Assembly (NCBI RefSeq): GCF_022539505.1
Contig: NC_061508.1
Location: 35,830,256 to 35,894,255 of the forward strand
Direction: 5' to 3'
DNA length: 64,000 nt
Source of the DNA: Lolium rigidum
Taxonomy: Eukaryota > Streptophyta > Magnoliopsida > Poales > Poaceae
The notes under the pieces: model-generated
Seen by the model: the letters and a program-made list of their open reading frames with translations, nothing else
Databases searched by the model: none
What the model was told of the DNA's origin: nothing
Made by a program: the position numbers and the translations under genes
In this document: one piece after another, positions 21,909-33,719 of the stretch
Layout: every line of letters starts with the position of its first letter
Numbering within the stretch: the first letter of the stretch is position 1

Positions 21909-24900
21909 ACCAAGGAGACAAAGGACATCATGCTGGACCCAGCATACCCTGAGCGTACCGTCTGTATCGGTGTTGGCCTGGGTGAGGCATAGGAAAGCGC
22001 GCTCGTCAACTTCCTCCGTGAGAATCGGAATATCTTTGCCTGGTCTACTGATGACTTGGTAGGTGTTCCGAGGGAGTTGGCTGAGCACTCTCTGAATGTC
22101 CGGAAGGATGCAAGGCCGGTACGACAACCCTTATGCCGGTTCGCTGAAGACAGGAGAAAGATCATTGGAGAAGAAGTGACAAAGTTACTGGTAGCCGGTT
22201 TCATCGTGGAGGTACTGCATACCGAGTGGCTAGCCAATCCGGTGCTGGTCGAGAAGAAAAAAGAAGACCCCAAGGCTCCAAAGGTGTGGCGCATGTGCAT
22301 CGACTACACCAACCTGAACAAGGGTTGCCCAAAAGATCCTTTCCCTTTACCCCGGATCGATCAAGTGATTGATTCTACTGCTGGCTGTGAGCTGTTCTCT
22401 TTTCTGGATGCTTATTCCGGTTTCCACCAGATTCCCCTGAAAAAGGAAGATCAAATAAAAACTGCGTTCATTACCCCGCACGGGGCTTATTGCTATGTCC
22501 CAATGCCTTTCGGTTTGCGCAACGCTGGTGCAACGTACCAGCGATGTATGCAGAAGTGTTTGTTTGATCAAATCGGAAAAAATGTGCAAGTCTATGTGGA
22601 CGATGTCGTGATAAAAACTAAGGTAAAAGAGACCTTGATCGATGATCTGAGGCAAACATTTGATAACTTGAGGAGATTTCGGATGAAACTCAATCCGGCA
22701 AAATGCACCTTTGGTGTCCCTGCCGGCAAATTGCTTGGCTTTCTCGTATCAAGCCGGGGTATTGAGGTTAATCCGGTAAAAATCCGGGCCATTGAAAGAA
22801 TGACTATACCGCAAGGTCTCAAAGATGTGCAAAAGTTTACCGGAAGCTTGGCATCGCTAAGCCGGTTCATAAGCAGGCTGGGAGAAAAAGTTCTGCCACT
22901 TTATGCTTTGATGAAGAAATCCGATACCTTCGTCTGGACCCCTCAGGCAGACGCAGCGTTGAAAGAGCTGAAAACAATGCTAGCAACTGCGTCGGTATTG
23001 GCTTCACCTCTAGAAAGGGAGCCCATGCTGTTGTACATAGCAGCAACAAACCGGGTCGTGAGTGTTGTGGTTGTCGTGGAAAGAGAAGAGGAAGGAAAAA
23101 CCGTGCAAAGGCCGGTATACTACCTGAGCGAGGTGCTCTCCCTCTCAAAACAAAACTACCCTCACTTCCAGAAAATGACCTACGGCGTGTTCATGGCCGC
23201 CACGAAGCATAAGCACTACTTCAAAGACCATCCCATGAAGGTGGTGAGTGAGGCACCCATTTCAGATATCATGTGCAACAAGGATGCTAGCGGTAGGATT
23301 GCCAAATGGGCAATTCAGCTATCACCGTACGTACCGGTATATGAGAGAAGAGATGCCATAAAATCACAAGCTTTGGCTGATTTTCTGGTCGATTGGGCGG
23401 AAATGCAATACAAACCGCCGGAACAAAAGATAGAATACTGGAAGATGCACTTTGACGGATCCAAGCTCAAAGAGGGTCTAGGTGCCGGTGTGGTTCTTAC
23501 TTCACCAAAGGGAGATCATCTCCGGTACGTTCTGCAAGTACATTTCAGGGCATCGAACAATGTCGCAGAGTACGAGGCTCTAATCCATGGGCTCAAGGTC
23601 GCAAAAGAAATCGGTGCACACCGGATCATTTGCTACGGTGACTCAGATCTTGTGGTACAGCAGTGTTCCGGAGATTGGGACGCGAAATATGCCAACATGG
23701 CCTCATACCGATTTCACGTGCAAAAGATTGCCGGATTCTTCGAGGGATGTGAGTTTCACCATGTGCCGCGCGCAGAAAATGAAGCCGCGGATACACTTTC
23801 TAAGTTGGGCTCCTCCAGGCAAGATATTCCTCCCGGAGTAGCTTTGGCTCACCTAAGGGTGCCATCGATCAAACCAAGTCCGGTGTCTGAATCAATCTTT
23901 GTACCGGAATCACACGTTGTGCCGATGGACATTGACGAAGGAAACCCGGGGACTGTACCGGTAAACCCGGGGACTGCTCTGGTAAACCCGGGGACTGCAG
24001 GATCCATACCGGAAGAAGCTATGCTGGTGGATAGTATGGAGATAGATGTACCGGTGTTTCTGGTTCGGGAAGCACCATCTTGGGTTAAACCTATTAAGGA
24101 ATTCCTGATCAACGGCACCCTGCCGGTTGACGAAAATGAATCGAGAAGGATCCAGAGCAGGTCCAAAGCATATACCATCATCAATGGTCAGGTGTACAAA
24201 AGAAGTGTTACCGGTGTCCTTCAAAGATGTGTGGAACCGGAAGAAGGAAAAGAGATGCTTGTGGAGATTCACCAAGGGGAATGTGGACATCAGGCCTCAT
24301 CAAGGGTGCTGGTGGCAAAAGTGTTCCGGCATGGGTTCTACTGGCCCACGGCGCTGGAAAACGCTGAGGATTTGGTACGGAAATGCAACGGGTGCCAGAG
24401 GTACGCCAAGCAGAACCATACCCCAGCATCCGGTCTAAAAACTATACCGTTAACTTGGCCATTCGCTATTTGGTGCCTTGACATGGTTGGCCCATTCAAA
24501 ACTGCAAGGGGAAGCATGACCCACATCCTGGTTATGGTGGATAAATTCACCAAGTGGCTGGAAGTGAAGCCTATCGCAAAATGTGATGGGCATACGACGG
24601 TGAAATTCTTGAAAGATGTTATCTTGCGGTATGGATACCCGCATAGTATCATCACTGACAATGGGACAAACTTTGCTCAAGGAGAGTTCAAACGATTCTG
24701 CGAGGATAACAACATCCGGCTGGATTTGTGCTCAGTGGCACACCCGCAAGGTAACGGCCAAGTGGAGAGAACCAATGCTTTGGTGCTTTCCGGTATCAAA
24801 CCAAGGCTCATTGAACCGCTTGAAAAGACACCGAGATGCTGGCTCGATGAGCTACCGTCAGTGCTGTGGAGCATACGAACAACACCGAACCGGTCTACCG

Positions 24901-25346
24901 GATACACTCCGTTCTTCATGGTTTATGGGGCAGAAGTCGTGATACCAACCGACATTATCCATGACTCACCAAGGGTTCAGCTCTATACGGAAGAAGCGGT
25001 AAAAGAGGCCCGAGAAAATGATGTGGACTTGCTAGAGGAAGCAAGAGAGCTGGCCTTTGCAAGAACAACCATATACCAGCAGAACCTCAGACTCTATCAT
25101 AGCCAGAAGGTTAACCCGAGAGTGTTCCGGGAAGGAGATCTGGTGCTACGCTTAGTGCAGCGCACTGAGGGACGCCACAAACTCTCACCTCCGTGGGAAG
25201 GGCCTTTCATTGTGAGCAAAGCTCTGCACAATGATGCCTACTACTTGATCGATGCACTGGAATCAAAGAAGGGAAAGGCGGACAGGTCAGGAGAGGAGAC
25301 CAAGCGCCCGTGGAACATAGCTTTGCTGCGTCCTTTCTATTCCTGA
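21909..25346 (+). CDS. pol: Pol polyprotein of B2: RT, RNase H, second RNase H, integrase
   Basis: The frame enters from the gap. After an in-frame TAG at 21990-21992 it is open for over 1,100 codons to the TGA at 25344-25346. RT motifs are LDAYSGFHQI (about 22400) and the catalytic YVDD (about 22592). The RT-linked RNase H region spans roughly 22930-23270. A second, archaeal-type RNase H starts at FDGSK (about 23452) with YEALIHGL and GDSDLV motifs; a dual RNase H is typical of the Tat lineage. Integrase has an HHCC finger (HQGECGH...CNGCQ, about 24270-24400) and catalytic D, D and E near 24480, 24658 and 24760. A C-terminal chromatin-side domain is not obvious. This is the only pol in the window and it is nearly intact. 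The start is unknown because the protease and gag are in the gap. Confidence 0.92.
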
Positions 25347-26053
25347 AGATGTGCTGTAAGGAGTTCCTTTTTGTACCTTATTTGCTATGAATAAAGGATG
25401 TCGGCACCTTGAATGAATCTCGGGGACTGCCTCTACCGAAATTGCATGCAACGTGTTTATTTTTTCAGTATACCGGTTGTTTGTTAGACATTTTCTTTTT
25501 CCGGTATAGTAGCGTGCTAAACCTACCGGAGTCTTCGACTTTGCTGCTGTCCGAAACCCGGCTTCATGGCAAGCAGGATAAACCGGAAGGATCTAAGCAC
25601 GCGAAAAACGCAAAGAGAGGTGGAAAACAAGCGATCCGAATAAAACTTGGCTAGCCCCGGTTGTACCGGTTTTTTGTGAAAAATTTCGAGTTATTTCTAA
25701 GTTCAAGAAAGTGCTTGCTTGTCAAAAGAACTTCGTGACTCATATGCCAAAAAACCCAGAGAGGTAGGCAGAGCCAAAGCAAAAGAACCAAGTGTGCATC
25801 AGATTGGATGCGGAAACAATTCCGGAATCTTCACAGTGTAAGATCAAAGCAAAACAGTAAAGGCAAGTTGCTAAGGTAGCACACTAACATAACTTGATAA
25901 GCTACCGGTATACGAGATACCGGCATGATAAGTTGTAACACAACCAAAAGGAACTGCAAAGTATTATCTTACATCAGATACCCCGGCATACCGGGGTAGA
26001 ATTTAACCGACATTGTTTTAGGATACCAGGTATGACAAACACAGTGAGAACAT
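25347..26053 (+). other. B2 spacer between pol and the antisense gene
   Basis: This is noncoding sequence between two convergent genes, pol ending at 25346 (+) and the accessory gene ending at 26054 (-). Each gene probably has its polyadenylation signals here. It is the inverted counterpart of B1 13445-15578 without the solo LTR, and it shows the empty target site of that LTR. Confidence 0.75.
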
Positions 26054-27371
26054 CTAGGCGACAGGGGGCTGGGGGCCAGCTGCAGGTGCTTCCGGGGCTT
26101 GCTCTAGAGGGACCTCACCTTCCTCAGCATCATCTTCCTCCTCATCGCCGGAACCCTCTTCTTCATCGTCAGAGACTTCGTGTTTGAGGTCCACGGAAGC
26201 AGGGATGAAGAATTGGATGCGGGCGAATTCAGCGACCCGGTAGGCGCGATCCTGGCGCTTGGCCTTAAGGACCGGATCCTTATCAGTAGGCGCATCGCCA
26301 CGAAGGTTGTGGAGGGCGTCGAGGTCCAAATCCTCGTACCAGGAGCAGGCAATGCGTAGCGCCGCATCAGCTCCGGCACGGGCTGAGGAACACTTCCACT
26401 CCCGGAACCTCCGGCAGGCATCCTTGAGGCGGTCAGAAAGGAGCGTCAGGTTCGTCGGCACGGCTTCCCCAGGCCACAGCACCTTGAAGATCTGCATAGC
26501 CCTCTCCGGAAGGTCAACCATATGCCGGTCCACAGTCCTCATGTGTTGGATCCGGGCGGCGAGCGCGACCAGATGGTCGTAAGCATCCCAGGGCGCATCC
26601 GGAGTGCTCAGAGATTGCTCAGCCCTGCGCTCCGCTACCTTCTTGAACGCGTGCGGCTGTGAGTCCGGGAAAAGCCATGCAAGGAAAGAGAGAAGAAAAC
26701 ATAAGGACATACAACCGGAAAATATAAGCTTATAAGCAAAGGGGAAAGAGAAAAGACTTACTGAGGGCCAGCGCATCGGCCTGCATGACCAACCGGTCAT
26801 ACTCAACCTGATCCGTGGTAAGGGCGGTGATCCGGGCTTGCGCCTCTTTCCGCAACCGGGTCTCCTCCTCCAGCTCCTTCCGCAGCTGGCTGCTGGCATC
26901 GGTAAAGTCCTTCAGAGACTCATCCAGTTTTGTTTCAGCAGCAGCCTGGGCCTCCTTGAGCTCCCGCGAATGCCGGAGTTCAGCCTGCATGAGCTGATCC
27001 TTTAGCTCGGAAGAGATGGTCTCCTGAGCGTCCAGGGCCTGGCGGTGCTCCAGGGCAAGCTGCTCCTTTTCGGCTAAAATCCGGAAGAAGAAATGATTAA
27101 CAAGAAGAATCGATAGGTTCTAGAGATGCAAGACAAACGAGAAAAAAGATAGTACCTTTGAGCACCGAGAGCTGCGCGGTGAGGTCCTCGAAGGAGGCTT
27201 CCGGAAGGGCAGCTGTGGAAAAAACTTATGAATATACATCGTAAAAAGTAACCGGTACAAAACGATGCCGGAGAATGAAAACTCACCTTGACACTTGCTG
27301 TGGGCCTCGGAGAGGTACCGGTGCTCCCATAGAAGCTCCTCGAAGAGCTGCTTCCGGGCGTCCAGCGTGCC
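26054..27371 (-). pseudogene. Antisense accessory gene of B2, 3' exons
   Basis: Minus-strand exons match those of B1: 27371-27287, 27212-27156, 27073-26762 and about 26671-26054, ending with TAG. The third encodes an unbroken Glu/Lys/Leu-rich coiled coil and the last an acidic C-terminus. The seventh exon (27212-27156) is intact here while B1 has lost most of it. The acceptor of the last exon reads GCATGG where B1 has CAGAG, so the AG is lost and splicing may fail. The gene continues upstream after Y1 at 35605. A long frame through the intron (26899-26054) is read-through, not the true model. Confidence 0.75.
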
Positions 27372-27396
27372 CTGTCCAAAGAAAAGTACCGGTAAG

Positions 27397-28765
27397 TGAT
27401 GCGTGTAGTTGACACGTCCGTTGGGAACCCCAAGAGGAAGGTGTGATGCGCACAGCGGCAAGTTTCCCTCAGTAAGAAACCAAGGTTTAATCGAACCAGT
27501 AGGAGTCAAGAAGCACGTTGAAGGTTGATGGCGGCGGGATGTAGTGCGGCGCAACACCAGAGATTCCGGCGCCAACGTGGAACCTGCACAACACAACCAA
27601 AGTACTTTGCCCCAACAAAACAGTGAGGTTGTCAATCTCACCGGCTTGTTGTAACAAAGGGTTAACCGTATTGTGTGGAAGATGATTGTTTGCAAGAAAA
27701 CAGTAAAACAAGTATTGCAGCAGATTTGTATTTCACTATAAAAGAATGGACCGGGGTCCACAGTTCACTAGAGGTGTCTCTCCCATAAGATAAAAGCATG
27801 TTGGGTGAACAAATTACAGTCGGGCAATTGACAAATAAAGAGGGCATAACAATGCACATACATGTCATGATAAATATAGTGAGATTTAATTGGGCATTAC
27901 GACAAAGTACATAGACCGCCATCCAGCTGCATCTATGCCTAAAAAGTCCACCTTCATGTTATCATCTGAACCCCCTCCAGTATTAAGTTGCTAACAACAG
28001 ACAATTGCATTAAGTATTGCGCGTAATGTAATCAATAACTACATCCTCGGACATAGCATCAATGTTTTATCCCTAGTGGCAACAGCACATCCATAACCTT
28101 AGGGGTTTCGTCACTCCCCGCATTCACGGAGACATGAACCCACTATCGAGCATAAATACTCCCTCTTGGAGTTAATTGCTATGGACCCATAGTCCAGGGG
28201 TGAACTACTCACTCATCACTCCGGAGGCGACCATGGCGGTGAAGAGTCCTCCGGGAGATGAATCCCCTCTCCGGCAGGGTGCCGGAGGAGATCTCCAGAA
28301 TCCCCCGAGATGGGATTGGTGGCGGCGGCGTCTCTGGAAGGTTTTCCGTATCGTGGTTCTCGGTACTGGGGGTTTCGCGACGGAGGCTTTAAGTAGGCGG
28401 AAGGGCAACGTGGGGGGCCACACGAGGGCCCCACACCCTAGGTCGGCGCGGCCAGGGCCTGGGCCGCGCCGCCCTAGTGTGGCGGCGCCTCGTGGCCCCA
28501 CTTCGACTCCTCTTCGGTCTTCTGGAAGCTTCGTGGCAAAATAGGACCCCGGGCGTTGATTTCGTCCAATTCCGAGAATATTTCGTTACTAGGATTTCTG
28601 AAACCAAAAACAGACGTGAAAACAGAATCGGCTCTTCGGCATCTTGTTAATAGGTTAGTTCCGGAAAATGCACGAATATGACATAAAGTGTGCATAAAAC
28701 ATGTAGATATCATCAATAATGTGGCATGGAACATAAGAAATTATCGATACGTCGGAGACGTATCA
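27397..28765 (-). repeat. 3' LTR of Y1 (with internal deletion)
   Basis: On the minus strand it starts TGATACGTCTCCGACGTATC (right end, 28765) and ends ...CACGCATCA. It is 225 bases shorter than the 5' LTR; the missing block lies at about 28174, between GGAGTTA and TGCTATGG. Confidence 0.9.
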
Positions 28766-31345
28766 GCATCCCCAAGCTTAGTTCTGCTCGTCCCGAGCGA
28801 GGTAAAACGATAACAAAGATAATTTCTGAAGTGACATGCCATCATAACCTTGATCATACTATTTGTAAACATATGTAATGAATGCAGCGATCAAAACAAT
28901 GGTAATGACATGAGTAAACAAGTGAATCATAAAGCAAAGACTTTTCATGAATAGTACTTCAAGACAAGCATCAATAAGTCTTGCATAAGAGTTAACTCAT
29001 AAAGCAATAAATCAAAGTAAAGGTATTGAAGCAACACAAAGGAAGATTAAGTTTCAGCGGTTGCTTTCAACTTGTAACATGTATATCTCATGGATAATTG
29101 TCAACATAGAGTAATATAACAAGTGCAATATGCAAGTATGTAGGAATCAATGCATAGTTCACACAAGTGTTTGCTTCTTGAGGTGGAGAGAGATAGGTGA
29201 ACTGACTCAACATAAGAGTAAAAAGAATGGTCCTTCAAAGAGGAAAGCATCGATTGCTATATTTGTGCTAGAGCTTTTATTTTGAAAACATGAAACAATT
29301 TTGTCAACGGTAGTAATAAAGCATATGAGTTATGTAAATTATATCTTACAAGTTGCAAGCCTCATGCATAGTATACTAATAGTGCCCGCACCTTGTCCTA
29401 ATTAGTTTGGACTACCGGATCATCGCAATACACATGTTTTAACCAAGTGTCACAATGGGGTACCTCCATGCCGCCTGTACAAAGGTCTAAGGAGAAAGCT
29501 CGCATTTTGGATTTCTCGCTTTTGATTATTCTCAACTTAGACATCCATACCGGGACAACATGGACAACAGATAATGGACTCCTCTTTAATGCATAAGCAT
29601 GTGGCAACAATTATTATTCTCATATGAGATTGAGGATATATGTCCAAAACTGAAACTTCCACCATGAATCATGGCTTTAGTTAGCGGCCCAATGTTCTTC
29701 TCTAACAATATGCATGCTCCAACCATTAAGGTGGTAGATCTCTCTTACTTCGGACAAGACGGACATGCATAGCAACTCACATGATATTCAACAAAGAATA
29801 GTTGATGGCGTCCCCGAAACATGGTTATCGCACAACAAGCAACTTAATAAGAGATAAAGTGCATAAGTACATATTCGATACCACAATAGTTTTTAAGCTA
29901 TTTGTCCCATGAGCTATATATTGTAAAGGTGAATGATGGAATTTTAAAGGTAGCACTCAAGCAATTTACTTTGGAATGGCGGAGAAATACCATGTAGTAG
30001 GTAGGTATGGTGGACACAAATGGCATAGTGGTTGGCTCAAGGATTTTGGATGCATGAGAAGTATTCCCTCTCGATACAAGGTTTAGGCTAGCAAGGTTAT
30101 TTGAAACAAACACAAGGATGAACGGTGCAGCAAAACTTACATAAAATACATATTGTAAACATTATAAGACTCTACACCGTCTTCCTTGTTGTTCAAAACT
30201 CAATACTAGATATTATCTAGACTCTAGAGAAACCAAATATGCAAACCAAATTAGCAAGCTCTAAGTGTTTCTTCATTAATGGGTGCAAAGTATATGATGC
30301 AAGAGCTTAAACATGAGCACAACAATTTCCAAGTATCAATTTATCCAAGACATTTTAGAATTACTGCATGTAGCATTTTCCAATTCCAACCATATAACAA
30401 TTTAACGAAGAAGAAACTTCGCCATGAATATTATGAGTAAAGCCTAAGGACATACTTGTCCATATGCTACAGCGGAGCGTGTCACTCTCCCACAAAGTGA
30501 ATGCTAGGATCCATTTTATTCAAACAAAACAAAAACAAAAACAAACCGACGCTCCAAGCAAAGTGCATAAGATGTGGCCGAATAAAAATATAGTTTCAGG
30601 GGAGGAACCTGATAATGTTGTCGATGAAGAAGGGGATGCCTTGGGCATCCCCAAGCTTAGACGCTTGATTCTTCTTAGAATATGCAGGGGTGAACCACCG
30701 GGGCATCCCCAAGCTTAGAGCTTTCACTCTCCTTGATCATATTGTATCATACTCCTCTCTTGATCCTTGAAAACTTCCTCCACACCAAACTTGAAACAAC
30801 TCATTAGAGGGTTAGTGCACAATAAAAATTAACATGTTCAGAGGTGACACAATCATTCTTAACACTTCTGGACATTGCATAAAGCTACTTGGACAATAAT
30901 GGATCAAAGAAATTCATCCAACATAGCAAAAGAGGCAATGCGAAATAAAAGGCAGAATCTGTCAAAACAGAACAGTCTGTAAAGATGGATTTAATTGAGG
31001 CACCAGACTTGCTCAAATGAAAATTCCCAAATTTAATGAAAGTTGCGTGCATATCTGAGGATCACTCACGTAAATTGGCTTAATTTTCTGAGTTACCTAC
31101 AGAGAATTAGACCCAGATTCGTGACAGCAAAGAAATCTGTTTCTGCGCAGTAATCCAAATCTAGTATTTACTTTACTATCAAAGACTTTACTTTGCACAA
31201 CAAAACATAAAACTAAGATAAGGAGAGGTTGCTACAGTAGTAAACAACTTCCAAGACTCAAATATAAAACAAAAATACTGTAGTAAAAACATGGGTTGTC
31301 TCCCATAAGCGCTTTTCTTTAACGCCTTTCAGCTAGGCGCAGAAA
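28766..31345 (-). other. 3' noncoding region and polypurine tract of Y1
   Basis: No gene is supported in this 2.6 kb. The minus strand reads CTAAGCTTGGGGATGC next to the LTR (28766-28781), the polypurine tract. Two more copies of the same motif lie at 30647-30660 and 30705-30718. Next to the protease stop, the conserved hairpin box is at 31291-31345. The region aligns with Y2 45185-47799 and more loosely with Z 37286-39899. Confidence 0.8.
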
Positions 31346-31352
31346 GTGTAAC

Positions 31353-33467
31353 TCAAGTAACATCAAGAGATGAAGCATCAACATCATAATTTGTTCTAAT
31401 AATAGAATCATAAGGTAACTTCATTCTCTTTCTAGGGAAGTGTTCCATACCTTTCTTGAGAGGAAATTGATATTTAATATTACCTTCCTTCATATCAATA
31501 GTAGCACCAACGGTTCGAAGAAAAGGTCTTCCCAATATAATGGGACAAGATGCATTGCATTCAATATCCAAGACAACAAAATCAACGGGGACAAGGTTAT
31601 TGTTAACCATAATATGAACATTATCAATTCTCCCCAAAGATTTCTTTCTAGCATTATCAACGAGATTAACATCCAGATAACAGTTTTTCAATGGTGGCAA
31701 GTCAAGCATATCATAGACTTTCTTAGGCATAACAGAAATACTTGCACCAAGATCACATAAAGCATTACAATCAAAATCTTTGACCCTCATTTTAATGATG
31801 GGCTCCCAACCATCCTCTAGTTTTCTAGGAATAGAAGTTTCAAGTTTTAGTTTCTCTTCTCTAGCTTTTATGAGAGCATTTGCAATATGTTTTGTGAAAG
31901 CCAAGTTTACAGCGCTAGAATTGGGACTCTTAGCAAGTTTTTGTAAGAACTTTATAACTTCAGAGATGTGGCAATCATCAAAATCTAAATCATTACAATC
32001 TAAAGCAATGGGATTATCATCCCCAAGGTTGGAAAAAATTTCAGCAGTTTTATCACAGGCAGTTTCAGCAGTTTTAGCAGTTTCAGGTAATTTTGCGCGC
32101 TTTACACTAGGAGTAGAAACATTGCCAACACCAATTATTTTATCATTAATAGTAGGAGGTGCAGCGACATGTGAATCATTAGCATTGCTAGTGGTGGTAA
32201 TAGTCCAAACTTTAGCTACATTTTTCTCTTTAGCTAGTTTTTCATTTTCTTCTCTATCCCACCTAGCACGCAGTTCAGCCATTAATCTTATATTCTCATT
32301 AATTCTAACTTGGATGGCATTTGCTGTAGTAACAATTTTATTTTCAATATCCCTATTAGGCATAACTTTCGATTTCAAAAGATCAACATCAGGGGCAAGA
32401 CTATCAACCTTAGAAGCAAGAATATCAATTTTATTGAGCTTTTCCTCAACTGATTTGTTAAAGGCAGTTTGTGTACTAATAAATTCTTTAAGCATAGCTT
32501 CAAGTCCAGGGGTGTATTCCTATTATTGTTGTAAGAATTCCCATAAGAATTAGCATAACCGTTACCATTATTATAAGGATATGGCCTATAGTTATTACTA
32601 GAATTGTTCCGATAAGCATTGTTGTTGAAGTTATTATTTTTAATGAAGTTTACATCAACATGTTCTTCTTGGGCAACCAATGAAGCTAACGGAACATTAT
32701 TAGGATCAACATTAGTCCTATCATTCACAAGCATAGACATAATAGCATCAATCTTATCATTCAAGGAAGAGGATTCTTCAACGGAATTTACCTTCTTACC
32801 TTGTGGAGCTCTTTCCGTGTGCCATTCAGAGTAATTAACCATCATATTATCAAGGAGCTTTGTTGCTTCACCAAGAGTGATGGACATAAAGGTACCTCCA
32901 GCAGCTGAATCCAATAAATTCCGCTAAGAAAAATTTAGTCCTGCATAGAAGGTTTGGATGATCATCCAAGTAGTCAGTCCATGGGTTGGGCAATTTTTAA
33001 CCAAAGATTTCATTCTTTCCCAAGCTTGAGCAACATGTTCATTATCCAATTGTTTAAAATTCATTATGCTACTTCTCAAAGATATAATTTTAGTAGGGGG
33101 ATAATATCTACCAATAAAAGCATCCTTGCATTTAGTCCATGAATCAATACTATTCTTAGGCAGAGATAGCAACCAATCTTTAGCTCTTCCTCTTAATGAG
33201 AAAGGAAACAATTTTAATCTTATAATGTCACCATCTACATCTTTATACTTTTGCATTTCACACAATTCAACAAAATTATTGAGATGGGCAGCAGCATCAT
33301 CGGAACTAACACTGAGAAAATTGCTCTCGCATAACAAGATTCAGTAAAGCAGGTTTAATTTCAAAGAATTCCGCTGTAGTAGCAGGTGGATCAATAGGTG
33401 TGCATAGGAAATCATTATTATTTGTGCTAGTGAAGTCACACAACTTACTATTTTCAGGGGTGGCCAT
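31353..33467 (-). pseudogene. Gag and aspartic protease of Y1 (two frameshifts, one stop)
   Basis: The minus-strand ATG is at 33467 (MATPENSKLC). The gag core (FPFSLRGRAKDWL, then YYPPTKIISLR) lies at about 33240-33050. An Asn/Tyr-rich stretch and a coiled region follow, then the protease with CDLGASISVMP near 31760 and IILGRPFL near 31540. Lesions: CTCG at 33326-33329 where related copies imply CTG, a TAG at 32926-32924, and one base lost in a C run at 32509-32512. The first is of the suspected sequencing-error type. The protein assembles the particle and cleaves the precursor. No RT follows. Confidence 0.85.
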
Positions 33468-33691
33468 TTTAGCGGTACTAAATAAAGCAAACTAAATAAA
33501 ATAAATGCAAGTAACTAATTTTTTTGTGTTTTTGATATAGCAAACAAGATAGTAAATAAAGTAAAGCTAGCAACTAATTTTTTTGTGTTTTGATATAATG
33601 CAGCAAACAAAGTAGTAAATAAAATAAAGCAAGACAAAAACAAAGTAAAGAGATTGGGAAGTGGAGACTCCCCTTGCGGCGTGTCTTGATC

Positions 33692-33709
33692 TCCACGGCA
33701 ACGGCGCCG
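33692..33709 (-). promoter_or_regulatory. Primer binding site of Y1 (tRNA-Asp type)
   Basis: The minus strand reads CGGCGCCGTTGCCGTGGA ten bases inside the LTR. It is close to TGGCGCCGTTGCCGGGGA, the complement of the plant tRNA-Asp 3' end. Confidence 0.75.
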
Positions 33710-33719
33710 GAAATTTGCT

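Noticed and set aside
21613..22300. Frames running through the N block
   Set aside because: They are artefacts of translating unknown bases; only the pol frame after 21906 is real.
28176..28544. 122-residue frame and its twin at 34749-35093
   Set aside because: They lie in the GC-rich part of the Y1 LTRs, have no domain and are matched by equal frames on the other strand.
31780..32553. 257-residue plus-strand frame
   Set aside because: Shadow of the Y1 gag-protease on the minus strand.
33692..33709. tRNA-like matches at primer sites
   Set aside because: Only 13-18 bases complementary to tRNA 3' ends are present; no cloverleaf, so they are primer sites and not tRNA genes.
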